This document shows positions 52,379 to 63,264 of a stretch of 64,000 nt of DNA, piece after piece; within the stretch, counting starts at the first letter, position 1, and every line of letters begins with the position of its first letter. Made by a program: the position numbers and the translations under genes. A model generated the notes under the pieces. It did no database searches, was not told where the DNA came from, and worked only from the letters and a program-made list of their open reading frames with translations. Source of the DNA: Diploptera punctata (Eukaryota; Arthropoda; Insecta; Blattodea; Blaberidae); NCBI GenBank assembly GCA_030220185.1, contig JASPKZ010004576.1, forward strand, positions 137,001 to 201,000. Reading direction: 5' to 3'.

Positions 52379-53451
52379 CCAATGCTTTCTGATGCTGACA
52401 ATTTAATAGTATCTCTTATAGCCTCCCATTCTTTATTTATATCAGTTTCTTCTTCGTTTGCCACATTGTCATCTGAAGATTCCAGTACTTCAAATCTATT
52501 AGCAATTTTGATTTGGTATTCTTGCCGCATTTCATTATTTTTCAAGTTTTTTAATTCATATTTTACAGAATCATCTTTAGCGTTTGTTCCTCTCATAAGC
52601 GATAGCCGTTGTCTGATTTTCACCCTGACCAGATGATGATCTGAATTGCAGTCTGTCCCTCTAACTGATCTAACATCAATGATGCTACTGTGCCAGCGTT
52701 TATCCACTAATACATGATCTATCTGGTTCCGAGTTTCTCCATCTGGGGACGTCCAGGTGTATTTATGAATATCCTTATGCTGAAATGTTGTGCTCTTAAC
52801 AATGAGCTTCTTCGATGTGGCAAATGTGACTAATCTAACCCCGTTGTCGTTACTATCTTCATGAAGACTGAATTTGCCTATTGTTGGTTTGAATATATCT
52901 TCCCGCCCCACTTTTGCATTAAAATCTCCTAAGACAATTTTCATATGATATCGTGAAAGGCTATCAAATAAGCATTCTAATTCTTCATAGAACTCATCCT
53001 TGATCTTGTCATCTTTATCTTCTGTGGGGGCATGTACATTTACAATTATAAAATCATGTTGTTTACCCTTTAGAATTATGTATGATATCCTATCACTAAC
53101 AAACTTAATATCTCGGATAGCGGATAGGATCCTCCTTCTGACTAAAAAACCCGTTCCAAATGCAGGTCTTTCTGCACCCCCATAGTATAATGCAAAGCTT
53201 CCTGATTCCTGACTACCTTCTCCTGGCCACCTAACTTCCTGTAAAGCGACTATATCCAAGGGCGATGTATCCAAATCCCGTGTTAATATCTCTAGTGCCC
53301 CGCTATTGTATAAAGTCCTAACATTCCATGTTCCTAGGAACATGTCCCTGTGTTTGAGCCTTTGGCATGGGTTCCCTGAAGTAGTCCCCGCCCGGAGAAC
53401 CGAATGGGGGACTATTTGACCTCCGGAAAATTTTACCCCAGTAGAACCCAT
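52321..53451 (-). pseudogene. RTE family A N-terminal ORF: endonuclease
   Basis: 376 codons from ATG at 53451. MFLGTWNVRTLY (first catalytic Asn), VALQEVRWPGEG (Glu), IIVNVHAPTED, LGDFNAKVG, RNQIDHVLVDKRW and SDHHLV are all present, so all catalytic positions of an apurinic-type endonuclease are intact. The end GCLKKRQTRNGLMRN is out of frame: the other copy has one more A in AAAAC here and continues KKWFDEECADIV. Another upstream frame (53318-53662) covers the 5' leader and is unlikely to be a separate protein. Confidence 0.9.
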
Positions 53452-53667
53452 GTCCGCATTTCTTGACGGTTGTATTTTTACGGTGAAAGATCGTCACTCT
53501 TTCGACCAAGGTACTTATTTCGTCTGGCTTATCACCTTCGACCAGTCCGGCATGGGTAACCCTATCGGCAGCAATGCTACCGCCGGCATAGCTCTCAGGA
53601 TCATTTAAGCACACAAGCCACTCCACCACGACAAGGTAAAGATACCATGGAGGGAGCTTCATGTACC

Positions 53668-53782
53668 AGAAAATTCATTTCTGCATATTCTATTCTTTTG
53701 GTTGATTTTTAGTCAAAGTCCAGTTTTTGGAGCCATACAACAACACAGGAACATCCATAACCTTGTAAAACTTTATTTTGTT
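53668..53782 (-). mobile_element. LINE fragment, right part (host of the RTE insertion)
   Basis: The minus strand encodes KFYKVMDVPVLLYGSKNWTL then KNQPKE. It continues the element seen at 50250-50368 on the other side of the RTE. Confidence 0.6.
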
Positions 53783-53784
53783 TT

Positions 53785-54310
53785 TTGATAGATCATCGGT
53801 TGTTTAATGTCTTTGACATCGTCCGATTCCTAATAGCCAATTTTGTCGGTCCATCCAATCTCCTGGTCGTAGATGTTTCTCCTTCGTGTACGTATAGGCC
53901 TAAAATATATTTCCTGACTCCAGGAGGTATTAGGTCTTGCTCTGCCTCGTCTTCCCTCAGGTTTCCATTCCAAAACACATTTTGGTAGCCGATCCTCTTC
54001 CATTCGCTGGGCATGTCCGTACAATCTTAATGTCTGAGTTTTACTATAATCTAAAATAGTGTCTTCAATCCACATTTTCTACCTTATAACTCAGTTCCTA
54101 TTTTTTTTCTCTTCTTGCAATTCTTGTTGCCCTTCGTATAAAATCCATTTCCGTTGCCAAAAGATACTTATTTGTTTTTGTTGTTAATGGTCAAAGTTCT
54201 GCTCTATAAGTAATTATGCTTTTTAACCAATTTATAATATACATTCATTTTATTTTTATTACCTATATTTTTATCCCACAATATTCCATTAAGGCAAGCA
54301 ATTGCAAATT
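53785..54310 (-). mobile_element. RTE-like LINE (family B) 3' end
   Basis: Reverse copy of the 5680 and 45175 family: ATCATCGGTTGTTTAATGTC, CCAATTTTGTCGGTCC, RLYGHAQRMEEDRLPKC and KPEGRRGRARP. Upstream residues ATEMDFIRRATRIARR-like and the AT-rich RT flank are readable. Frames broken. Confidence 0.8.
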
Positions 54311-54329
54311 AGGGCAGCTCCCTCAAAAA

Positions 54330-54955
54330 AAAAATGCAATGATAAAAAACCTAATAGAGATATTTTGTTTTTATTTTCTCAGATATTTAGAGCAATTTCT
54401 AATTATTAAGCGATATATGTAAAATAGCAATATAGTAGATTACTTGCTGTGAGTAATATAAGTCACGTGGGCCTGCTTAATATAATATGTGCATAATTTA
54501 AAGTTTATATTCAATTAATTATAATGGCTGTGTAGTGTAGTAATCTGGGCGGTCCAGGATACAAAGCGAAGCTCTTCAGTCACGAAGTGCAATGTAATTT
54601 CAGTAATTAAACTTGTAAAGTAAATGAGCTCGGACCTTAAATTGCTCTTCCGTAAGTCAGTTGAGCAATACCGAGTATCCAGCTTAATAAACAACTAGAT
54701 TTTCTTCTTCTGTTGTAGGGGGATCAGTCTAATGACTGTTCCGGCATTATTGCTTCTCTATCTCGGTCATCCCCCACTATTCTACCTCATAATTTGTACA
54801 TCATAGTCATTCCTGATAGTCTGGCATAGTCTGTAATATTATCTAAGTGGTTATTGGAATTGGTTCTATTTTAACGAATTCAGAAGAAATTAAGCTATTC
54901 AGGTTGTTCTCAGGGAAATATAAAAAAAAACAGATTTTTAACAATCCTATCTAGT
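54330..54955. other. No recognisable gene
   Basis: TTGTAGGGGGATCAGTCTAA and neighbours look repetitive but no second copy was found in the window. Confidence 0.3.
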
Positions 54956-54957
54956 AA

Positions 54958-55120
54958 CTAACTCACTAGCTGGTACTATCGAACCCGTAGGTTCGTGGCC
55001 GAGCGGTCATAAGCTCTCCATATATCCCTATTCTGAGCTAATGCTTTCCAATCATTCCCTGTAATCTTGGTTAATGTTATTCTCTCACATCATTCTTGGT
55101 TTACCAACTGGGCGTTAATA
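54958..55120 (-). mobile_element. RTE family A, extreme 3' fragment
   Basis: CTAACTCACTAGCTGGTACT, ATCGAACCCGTAGGTTCGTG and TTTACCAACTGGGCGTT are the complement of the family A 3' end, with small deletions. Confidence 0.85.
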
Positions 55121-55124
55121 AGTA

Positions 55125-55585
55125 TACAATGAGTTAATAAGTATACAATTTACTGTAGTGCTTGTATTTTCCATTACCCCTCATATGAGCATAGAGCCTC
55201 TATGGAAAATCGCCAATGGATTCTTGTCAGCACTTCCCTAATTGTGATGTCTGGTATGTAAATGGTGCAAGAAATTCATTAAAAAGTTTTATTCCTGGAG
55301 AAACAGCTTCCATGAAGCTTCTCAGTAAGATGAATGTCTCCTGGAAGCGTTACGAGCGCTTCGCAGGACAAGGATGGTGGAAGGGCTGCTTCCTCTGAGA
55401 CTCCAAACATCCTCCTCTGGGTATCCACCCCCCCAAGAGAGGGCTGCTTCTTCCGCTCTTCAAGTCCTACAAGTTTAGCTGTGCTATTCCTTGTCGTCCT
55501 GTTGACCATTGAAGACTTGACGAAGATGTGGCCGCCCAATATGGGTTCAGACGCCATTCCCTCGTTGTGAGCTATACTTAGACGG
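55125..55585. other. Unrecognised GC-richer segment
   Basis: Overlapping ORFs of 60-92 codons on both strands (e.g. 55216-55398 plus, 55279-55557 minus), none with a recognisable domain. Composition is less AT-rich than neighbours. Could be an old element body. Confidence 0.25.
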
Positions 55586-55589
55586 TATG

Positions 55590-56020
55590 TGGAACAATAT
55601 AGAGAACATTCAAAAATAAAATTAGAAAAGAAACCAAGATAAAAATGTATAATGTTATGGCGGTTCCCACAATATTGTATGGATGTGAAACTTGGGCTCC
55701 AGTGAAAAGACAGAAGGATAGAATACAGACGGCGGAGATGAGGTTCCTAAGACAAGTAAAGGGATATACAAGACTTGATAGAATAAGAAATGAGGACATA
55801 AGAGAAGAATTGAAAGTACAGCCTTTATTGGATAAGGTCACGAATTACAGACAGAAATGGATTGATCGTATGGATGGAATGAGTAAGGAGAGATATCCAT
55901 TGTTAGCAAGAAATTATCAAGCAAGAGGAAGGCGTGATGTTGGAAGGCCTAGAAGACGTTGGGCTGATGCATTATGAAGTCGGAACGGGCAATTGCCTAA
56001 TCCCTGGAGTGGTGATGATG
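55590..56020 (+). mobile_element. LINE polymerase C-terminal fragment
   Basis: MYNVMAVPTILYGCETWAPV, IQTAEMRFLRQVKGYTRLDR, IRNEDIREELKVQPLLDKV, KWIDRMDGMSKERYP and ARGRRDVGRPRRRW, then a short 3' end with CGGAACGGGCAATTGCC. 110 codons open; related to 11728 and 15415. Confidence 0.8.
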
Positions 56021-56239
56021 TTGAGAAACAGCTTCAAAATAGCCCGCCTTCATATTCTTGGATCCTGGTATTCAATGTAGTGTACCTTCTCTGGTAAATG
56101 ATTTGAGATGGTAGGCCCTATCCCATCAATGTTAAAACATGTGAATTTGAGACCCATTTTCTCAGGAACTACTAGATTGATTCTAATGAAGTTTTTACAG
56201 CATATTAAATGAGGTTTGTAAAGACCACTACATATTGGA

Positions 56240-56560
56240 AATACATATATCGGACAAGAAATGGATGCACAAGAAACTGTTATCGAAAAGATAACAAAGA
56301 GAGCTCTACAGTGACATGGACATGTACAACGGATGTCGGAAGACCAGTGGCCTAAACATGTGTTAGATTGGTTGGTACCAGGCAAAAGGAAGAGGGGAAG
56401 AAGTAGAAGAACATGGTATGAGGGAATATATGATGCCATGATGAAGAGGGGTATGGAAGAAGGACAATGGGAAGATAGGAATTTCTGGAAAGCAAAGCAG
56501 GAATCAAGGGCAAACTGCTGTAAAGTGGAAATCCTCTGTTAAGTATTAAGTAAGGAAAAA
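56240..56560 (+). mobile_element. LINE C-terminal fragment, second family
   Basis: MSEDQWPKHVLDWLVPGKRK, RGRSRRTWYEGIYDAMMKRG and QWEDRNFWKAKQ: a G-K-R-x-R-G-R-x-x-x-x-W C-terminus with a long tail. Upstream ALQWHGHVQRM-like residues are readable across a frameshift. Confidence 0.7.
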
Positions 56561-56564
56561 CAAC

Positions 56565-56850
56565 TGAACCTCAGTCTAACGTTTATCTAAATATTCATGT
56601 TCTATATATATATTTGTTTTCCCCCACTAGTCCTTTTTTTTATTTAAAAATATTTTAAAAAAATCATAACTGAGGATTTGTAGAAGAGATCATCATGATT
56701 GTGGTTCCACATATTTCGAATAACTAGGTTTACAGCCTGTAAAAATTTAATGTAAATATCTCTAATAGTTCCTGAGATAATTGCGCAAATGTTCGAAAAT
56801 TTTCACTTCCGAGAAAACAAGGTTTAAAGTATTACAGTCTGACAGCTGTC
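56565..56850. other. No recognisable gene
   Basis: AT-rich. Confidence 0.35.
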
Positions 56851-57122
56851 AAGTTAAAAAAAAAAATTAACAAACTTATAATTGGCGTTCAGTAAAAAAA
56901 TAATATACAGAAATGTTCAGAAAAGAATAGACTATTAAATTATATTTTTTTTTTTAATTTTGGTCTACCGTATAATTATATTACAGTTAAAGTTAAAAAA
57001 ATTAATTAACACACTTATAATTGGCGTTCAGTAAAACATAATATACAGAAAAGTTAAGAAAAGAATAGACTATTTAATTATGAAAACAAACATTTTTTTT
57101 TTTTCGGATTTTGGCCTACCGT
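56851..57122. repeat. Tandem duplication, unit about 135 bp, two copies
   Basis: ACTTATAATTGGCGTTCAGT, AATATACAGAAA, AAAGAATAGACTATT and a T-run followed by TTTTGG(T/C)CTACCGT recur at 56851-56985 and 56992-57122. Confidence 0.85.
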
Positions 57123-57261
57123 CTTACCTTGAATCTATTCCGAGGAACAAACTCTTTTGATATTTTTGGATACTTTCTACTATATTTTTAATTTTTAATT
57201 TCTCATGAATGTCAAAATGAATCTTTTTCTCCAACCTACGTAGACCGAAGTCGGTCTCCAT

Positions 57262-57428
57262 AGTCTATTGATTACATCCCTTGTCTCTAGTCGCGAGGGT
57301 GGCGGCTTCAAACGCGCCCTGGTCGATGGCATCTTAGTAAGGTAAAATAATCTAAGGGACAAGTCCTCCGGATGGAATTTTAAGCCATTAGTCCCATGTG
57401 CTCTTACAAGAACCTGAAGCCTAAATTA
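57262..57428 (+). mobile_element. SINE-4 fragment
   Basis: GGCTTCAAACGCGCC (box B), GGTCGATGGCATCTTAG, AAGTCCTCCGGATGGAATTT. Joined directly to an RTE fragment at 57429. Confidence 0.65.
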
Positions 57429-57640
57429 GTGCCTCCTCATGGAAGCTTCTTGTAGGAAAACCAGAGGGAAAACGCCCAGTTGGTAGACCAAAAATCAGGT
57501 GGGAGAATCACATTAACCATAATTTGAGGGAAGTAGATTATACAGGGAATGATTAGAAAACATTAGCTCAGCATAGGGATTTATGGAGAGCTTAGGTCCG
57601 CGCGGCCGTGAAGCTATGGGTTCGATAGAGCCAGTGAAAT
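57429..57640 (+). mobile_element. RTE family A, 3' fragment
   Basis: GAAGCTTCTTGTAGGAAAAC, GTTGGTAGACCAAAAATCAG and GGTTCGATAGAGCCAGTGA. C-terminus of the polymerase with stops. Confidence 0.88.
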
Positions 57641-57739
57641 AGTTAGACATGGGAACTGTCAACCATTGCAACCGAAACGTACCTTGAATTTTTCCCTGAA
57701 GAGCGTTGTGACCTACCAAGGCCGAATCCAATTAAATAT

Positions 57740-57979
57740 CTGCCGCTTTTAACTGCAAGGCACAGAAATCGAAGCCAGAATCCAGCAATGGAAACTCACT
57801 GTCCGTAGTATATGGACGTCCTTGCGAGAGTAGAATGGAGTGGAATGTGACGGAATGCGGCGCTGAAGGCAAGTAGTGAGGGTTATCCAATACACCAAGC
57901 CAGGAGTTTTATTAATTCCCAATAGTTTAAATTATATATTTGACGCTGGGTTTCTGTGCCTTGCAGTTAAAAGGGGCAG
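57740..57979. mobile_element. MITE with 29-bp inverted repeats
   Basis: CTGCCGCTTTTAACTGCAAG at 57740 and, in complement, CTGCCCCTTTTAACTGCAAG at 57979 continue through GCACAGAAA. 240 bp total; no ORF. Target duplication unclear. Confidence 0.8.
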
Positions 57980-57984
57980 ATCAT

Positions 57985-58378
57985 TTTTTTCGACACGGCC
58001 ATAGTACATCACAACGCTTCTCTGAAAGAAATTTCAAGATAGGTTTCAGCATGAAATGGTTGACAGTTGTGAGTAAAATTGATGCGGTTTTCCTCATCCA
58101 AGTAATAACAGAGTTGCCTATTAAACACCTCATCGAAGCGATGTGCTGGCCACATGCCGCTCAATGACATCAGTAGTGAAATAAGCTTAAATAAATGAGC
58201 CGGAATAAGTAACTCTCGTTAGGGAGCACCCATTTACCCACGCTGGACGTACGAGACATGTACATTAGTGTGTCTCAAGACTCCCAAGACATAAAGGAGT
58301 TATTTTTTTGGCAAAATCAAATACGCGTGACCTATTTTGTTCTGTTTGACCTTAATACCTCGCAACTCAAATATTATT
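57985..58378. other. No recognisable gene
   Basis: Short ORFs only. Confidence 0.35.
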
Positions 58379-58379
58379 G

Positions 58380-58560
58380 CGTCCACCGCTGTGGTCTCGA
58401 GGTAGCGTGCTGTCTTGTCACGCCAGGGTTCGATCCTCGGTCGGGACAAGTTTCCTGGGTGAGGTTTTTTTTCCGGGGGTTTCTTCGCCTATAAGATAAG
58501 TGTCAGGAAACTTTAAGGCCCAAACAGTCCCCGAACACCATCTGGCTATCATTATCATCA
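58380..58560 (+). mobile_element. SINE-1 5' portion fused to SINE-3 3' portion
   Basis: SINE-1 head and body (CCACCGCTGTGGTCTCGAGG, CGGTCGGGACAAGTTTCCTG, CCAAACAGTCCCCGAAC) end at the (CAT)n region. Sequence then passes into SINE-3 at 58565 with no SINE-1 tail. Confidence 0.82.
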
Positions 58561-58564
58561 ATAT

Positions 58565-58757
58565 CATATTCGCCTAATTAGCTTAAGTTTAGTTTAAGGC
58601 CTCTCCTGGCGCATCATTACCATCATCATCAACTCTCATATCATCGGGGCAGCGAAACACCGCCTTCCAGGCGCCCGAACCTCAGAAGTGAGTTACAAAT
58701 ACGCCATGCCAGGAGAGAACACCAGAAATGTCGGAACGACAACCTGGGGCATTATGG
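58565..58757 (+). mobile_element. SINE-3 3' portion
   Basis: GCTTAAGTTTAGTTTAAGGC, CCGCCTTCCAGGCGCCC, CATGCCAGGAGAGAACACCA and ACAACCTGGGGCATTATGG are SINE-3 body blocks without the head. Confidence 0.8.
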
Positions 58758-58896
58758 AAAAAAAAAATTATTGCGATTGGATGATGACAGCCCGTGCCAT
58801 GACAAATTTGCACTGGGTTAGTATAGAAGGATTCCAGAACTAAAAGTTTATTTAGTAAATTAAACATTAATATGCCCAAAACGTACAACTATTTAT

Positions 58897-59255
58897 ATTA
58901 GATTAGATTTATTTAGCATGAGTTAAGGCCATGTGGCCTTCTCTTCCACTCACCAGGACAAACATATATTACATCAGAATATAACAACTCCAATATTAAA
59001 TACTAAATAAAAATTTGATCAAAAAGATATCTATTATATTACGATCTATAATGCAACCAGTTAATGTTAGTTAAAATTAAGACTAAAACTAATCAAAAAT
59101 TGTATACAAGCAAGACATATTAAATTGTCTCTGTCTAATGTATATAAAAAACAAAGAAAAATAATGAGATATAGAAAACTAATTTTACGATTATACAATA
59201 TTTAAAACAGAACAAAAGAAAATATTTGTTAATCGTAATACTATTTTACAATAAA
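58897..59255 (-). mobile_element. LINE 3' end (family E), reverse copy
   Basis: Complement of 28370-28727 nearly end to end: (TTAGA)n at 58897, GCCATGTGGCCTTCTCTTCC hairpin, then CAAGCAAGACATATTAAATT and GTATATAAAAAACAAAG. Confidence 0.75.
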
Positions 59256-59259
59256 AAAA

Positions 59260-60025
59260 TATTGTTCGAATTTCGTTCCCCTTAGTTTGCAAGTACTGAC
59301 ATGTTTCGAAGCAAGTCGGCACGGGTTGTCGTGGGCCTACATAACCAAATTGTCCTTACAATATTGTTTTAACATTATGCAAATAAATTAAGAGGATATG
59401 CGTTAAAAATAAAATATTTCGATGTTTTTGGGACAATCTAATGTACATACACACATTTAGACCTAAAAGAGTATCAAAATTCATTTGTGCTGCTTTTAAT
59501 TTAGTTTGATATCTGGAATCCAAAATCTAGAGCTGTATATAAACAGAATAAATGTAATAAATCAAAGAAGAGGTCTTGAGGAAGTGAAAACTGAATTTAA
59601 ATGCCGGTTGCATGAAAGTGGAATCAACTTGTACAAATTGAAATAGATCACTGAAATTATGGCTTGTATGTGAGAATGCGTGATAATTCGTGTAAACAAC
59701 TGCACGAAATATTATCATGCAATGCGGGTAGGAAGTCGTTTCAGATTTTAAGCCATTTATGTCGTTGTTTGCACATATCTTCGCAAATTATACTCACTCA
59801 CTCACTTTTGTTCAGTTCTTGTCAGGATCCTTCAGAAATCATATTATAAACGTCTGTGGGCTATAGAGCAGTAGTTGTCAAGCTGGGACACGCGTACCCT
59901 CAAGAGTACACAATGACGTCTTGTGGGATATGTCAAATTTATTACCTCTTCTTCCATTAGGGAAGAACATATAGGCCTAATTCCCTTCCAGTCCTTAATA
60001 TCTTAAATATAAGTACTCCTCGTTA
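59260..60025. other. No recognisable gene
   Basis: No motif recognised; ORFs of about 60 codons are not convincing. Confidence 0.35.
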
Positions 60026-60027
60026 TC

Positions 60028-60610
60028 ATAAGTAATGCCACGAGTGATTTCCAGTTTATCTAGATAATTTGGAAAACAAGAGTGGCATTTGTTAGGACTA
60101 TTTAACGAATAAAATTAAGCTGTTTACTCACAAATCATTATTTAAATATAGTTATTTTAAAATATTTATATATTTAATGTAAACGGCGATGTTTGAAAAC
60201 AGATCAGAAATGTGAGGTTATGTTCATTCACTGCACCTTAATCATATTATTTATTGCCAAATAAGATTGCAATATTGTAAGAGTGCACCCAAGTGGAGAA
60301 ATAATGAAACACGTCAAACTATATATCATAATCAACATTACGGGTTATTCAATTATTTTTTTAGTAAACAACTCAGTAAAATCAAGGAATATGTTCATTA
60401 TTTGCTACATTCAATGTATTTGTTGGAGAAAAATAATGCTTTGACCTGTTCAGAACATTTAAAAGGAGGAGCTTTCTTTATCACAAAAACAGGAGCTGAT
60501 AAAGAGCGAGATGAAACACGGCTGTCATTGGCTGTAAAAAACATTCATTGAAACGTGATTGGTCATTGACCAGCATTTGTGGCATGAGTTAAATAGTCAT
60601 TAAATTGGCA
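60028..60610 (+). repeat. Dispersed repeat H, copy 2 (uninterrupted)
   Basis: Collinear with 18290-19080 and lacks the 124-bp hairpin found there. A 94-codon ORF at 60267-60551 runs through it but is not conserved in copy 1. Confidence 0.75.
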
Positions 60611-60835
60611 TTTAAGATACATTGGTTTTACTTATTTAACATTCTTAACAGGCAACTCTTGCCTAAACCAGGAAGTGAAGAAGAATAAATAAAAAACCGA
60701 TATAATATTTGAATTCAGGAGAAAAATACTATCAGAATCACATACTTTTCTTTCTGAGACAAAAAAAATGTTCATTTTTTGTTGCTCAGTGTTATTAATA
60801 TAGTAGGCTATATAAAAAACTATTGGATTTGCTGC

Positions 60836-61160
60836 TCTAATGGTTAACTTCATGCCTCTGATCTTAGGACTCGCTGGTTCTAACCCCGCCATGGTGGATG
60901 CATTTGTATAGCATGGACAAATCCAACGAATAACTCCTCCGGGACGGATTTTTTACACCATGAGTACCGAGTCTGAAGATTTCGGGTTCGTAAAAGAACC
61001 GCAAGCCATATTTGGACTTCTGGGCAAAATTTAGTTGACTTCTAGATGTCTCATTGAGCGGATGTGCTGACCACTTCTCACTCGCTGATACCTGTAGGGA
61101 AATAATTGTATACAAAATTAGTTTAACAAGTAACTTCCGCTAGGGAGGTTTTACTCATGT
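60836..61160 (+). mobile_element. SINE-4 copy
   Basis: Head-like CTCTAATGGTTAACTTC, box B GGTTCTAACCCCGCC, body ACTCCTCCGGGACGGATTTT, GAGTACCGAGTCTGAAG, CTAGATGTCTCATTGAGCG and ACTCGCTGATACC. Confidence 0.75.
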
Positions 61161-61164
61161 AAAC

Positions 61165-62320
61165 TTAGTATGAAAACTGAGGGAAAAAAGTTAAAATATA
61201 ATTTATAACTGAAATATCAGTTGTCCTCAACAAATTAAAATTCATTTAAGTAGTAAGGGCTCTCAGAACTTCATGTTCCGCCCTCAGCTGCTAAATAGGT
61301 AACTTACCCAGTTTATGAGAGAGAACTTCTAAAAGGCCTTCACTATGTTCAGGAATTTTAATTTTTTGGGGATGACTGATATTTCAGGAGCAAATGTTAT
61401 TATTCTGACCTTTTATATAACAACCTCAACGATAATTATAGTGAATTTTAATAGCATCGAAACAAAACGTTTCCATTTTGTTTACCTACAGTCAGATTCA
61501 ACCCAGGAAGTTACTATGTGTTTGGAATAGAGAACTGGGTTGCGATTTTAACAGTATGTTCTTGAGATAAATCCTTAAATAAAACAGAAGTATGCAACAC
61601 AGCAGGTACAGAGTTGTAAGTTGTAGCCGTCCAAGCCAACCTCTCTAGAAGAAGAAAAAAACAGTTACCACTTGTCACTGAGCTCGTGCGGACCTGTGCT
61701 ATCCTGTGTGAAAGTGTCGACTCTCATATTTACTATTAAACTAGTCTGCTTGCCGTAAGAGAAAAACTATGTTTTTTAAATTATAGTACATAGATTTGGA
61801 AAAAGTACTGCTAACCTTGCTCTTCCACCCCTCCATAAATAAAAAAATACCGTTATTATGAGTTTAGCAACATCTACCCCCTGTACTTAGAGGGACACTA
61901 GCGTAGCCCTTAAGGTCTGTAGTAACTTCCTGGGTTGAATTAGAGTGTAGTAGACCGTAACGTATGCTTATAAACATGTTACAGATTTAAAGTAGGCCTA
62001 TTGAATTCTGAATCGCATAAATGATTCGTAAATATTTTAAAAAATACAAACATTGATGAAGCTGTTTACATGTTATCAAACTAATATTTCATTAATAACC
62101 GTTAAATCGGCAATGTATCCTATAAGATAAATTGGTTTAATTGTTTAATTAATGTGCGTTTTGTCGTACTTACAGCAAAGGCGACCATGATTGAAAGTTC
62201 AACTGCCTACATTTCGGGGTTGCCAACATAAATAACTATACTGTAATATTACACATTACAAACCTCGTGCGGGAAGTAAAATCAGTGCCCTTTATGTATA
62301 CTACGTACAATATAAATACA
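61165..62320. other. No recognisable gene
   Basis: Over 1.1 kb without a recognisable element or gene on either strand. Confidence 0.35.
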
Positions 62321-62326
62321 AAAGTA

Positions 62327-62976
62327 CAGGGTGTCCCATTCAAACTTCCCAAATTTTAATTGATCGTAACTAACAAAGTAATGCGGAATTATGAAATGAT
62401 GTCGGTATTAAACGAAACAGAAACTCAAAAAAATTTCATTGCCACACACTAAAAACACCTCTATATGTGCACCATTAGTAGCAAGAACAAAATCGAGTCT
62501 GTATTCGATTTCGTGCCACGTTTTATCCAACATGTCCATTGAACTGCCGGGAAGCTTGGCGAATTGATTATTGTGGACTTCTCTGAAATTCTGCTCTAAT
62601 TCTTCAATCTTTTCTTCTGAAACACGTGTACGGGCACCTCCTGATTCTTTTTTAACGCTTCCAGTCGCCAGAAACTTCTCAAGCCATACCTTAATGGTCT
62701 TCCATTCAGGTGCATTTCCTCCGTATTCTTTCCGGTAATTTCTTTGCACTGTAATTATTGACCTCGTCTCTGCATACCAGAAAACAGTTTATGCTCGTTG
62801 CTAAGGAGTTGAGATTTTGTTTTATGTCGTTATTGTTCAACATGCGACAGATAAATTAACTGCAACATGAAAACAAAAATTCTTTGAATTTTTCTTTCTT
62901 TTAATACCATCCTCATTCCGCATACTTTGAGAGTTATGATTAATTAAAATGTGGAAGATTTAAATGGGACACTGTG
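62327..62976 (-). mobile_element. Tc1/mariner-like element, 650 bp, transposase core deleted
   Basis: Flanked by TA (62325-62326 and 62977-62978). Long inverted ends of about 60 bp: CAGGGTGTCCCATTCAAACT at the left and, in complement, CACAGTGTCCCATTTAAATC at the right. Both continue into ATTTTAATTxATCxTAACT. The interior encodes only the two ends of a transposase. Confidence 0.85.
62408..62800 (-). pseudogene. Internally deleted transposase of the DUF4817 helix-turn-helix type
   Basis: The minus-strand frame reads VFWYAETRSIITVQRNYRKE, YGGNAPEWKTIKVWLEKFL, TGSVKKESGGARTRVSEE (N-terminal helix-turn-helix of the DUF4817 kind). After NNQFAKLPGSSMDMLDKTWH it jumps to EIEYRLDFVLATNGAHIEVF, the transposase C-terminus. 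No DDE core lies between. The frame then runs to a stop at 62408. A start codon is not evident upstream of VFWYAE. Confidence 0.75.
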
Positions 62977-62979
62977 TAA

Positions 62980-63250
62980 ATCCAAAAGGTAGTGTTAATA
63001 CGTATAAATTATATGAAACAAACCACTGCATTTTAAATGAACTTACCTTTATTTGAAATAATATCAAACAATAAATACTTACTTGCCGCCATTTTATACT
63101 TGATTGGTGCCACGGCCTGCTGTAGTCTCAACTAATAACATTGCCCACACTGTTAATGTTAGTCAGTTGTTTATAATGAACGCAAATATTTCTAACAAAT
63201 ATGTTATTATTTTATTATTATTTATTATATTGAAAACACCATTGCGCAAA
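62980..63250. other. No recognisable gene
   Basis: No motif; short TTA repeat at about 63203-63230. Confidence 0.35.
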
Positions 63251-63264
63251 TAACAATGTACAAG

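Larger units (their letters stand above)
50382..53654 (-). mobile_element. RTE-type LINE (family A), full-length copy with 13-bp duplication
   Basis: 3273 bp in reverse orientation. AGCTTCATGTACC flanks it at 50369-50381 and 53655-53667. The 5' end (right) carries ACCTTGTCGTGGTGGAGTGG, CTTGTGTGCTTAAATGATCC and GAGCTATGCCGGCGG, a 5' leader shared by many RTE elements. The 3' end is (TAAG)n. Contains endonuclease and reverse transcriptase on what was one ORF, now split by a single-base deletion near 52352 and damaged near 50700-50890. Confidence 0.95.

Noticed and set aside
53318..53662. 114-codon ORF at the 5' end of the RTE as a separate ORF1 protein
   Set aside because: It overlaps the conserved 5' leader and has no recognisable domain. 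RTE elements usually have a single long ORF, so it was not called a gene.
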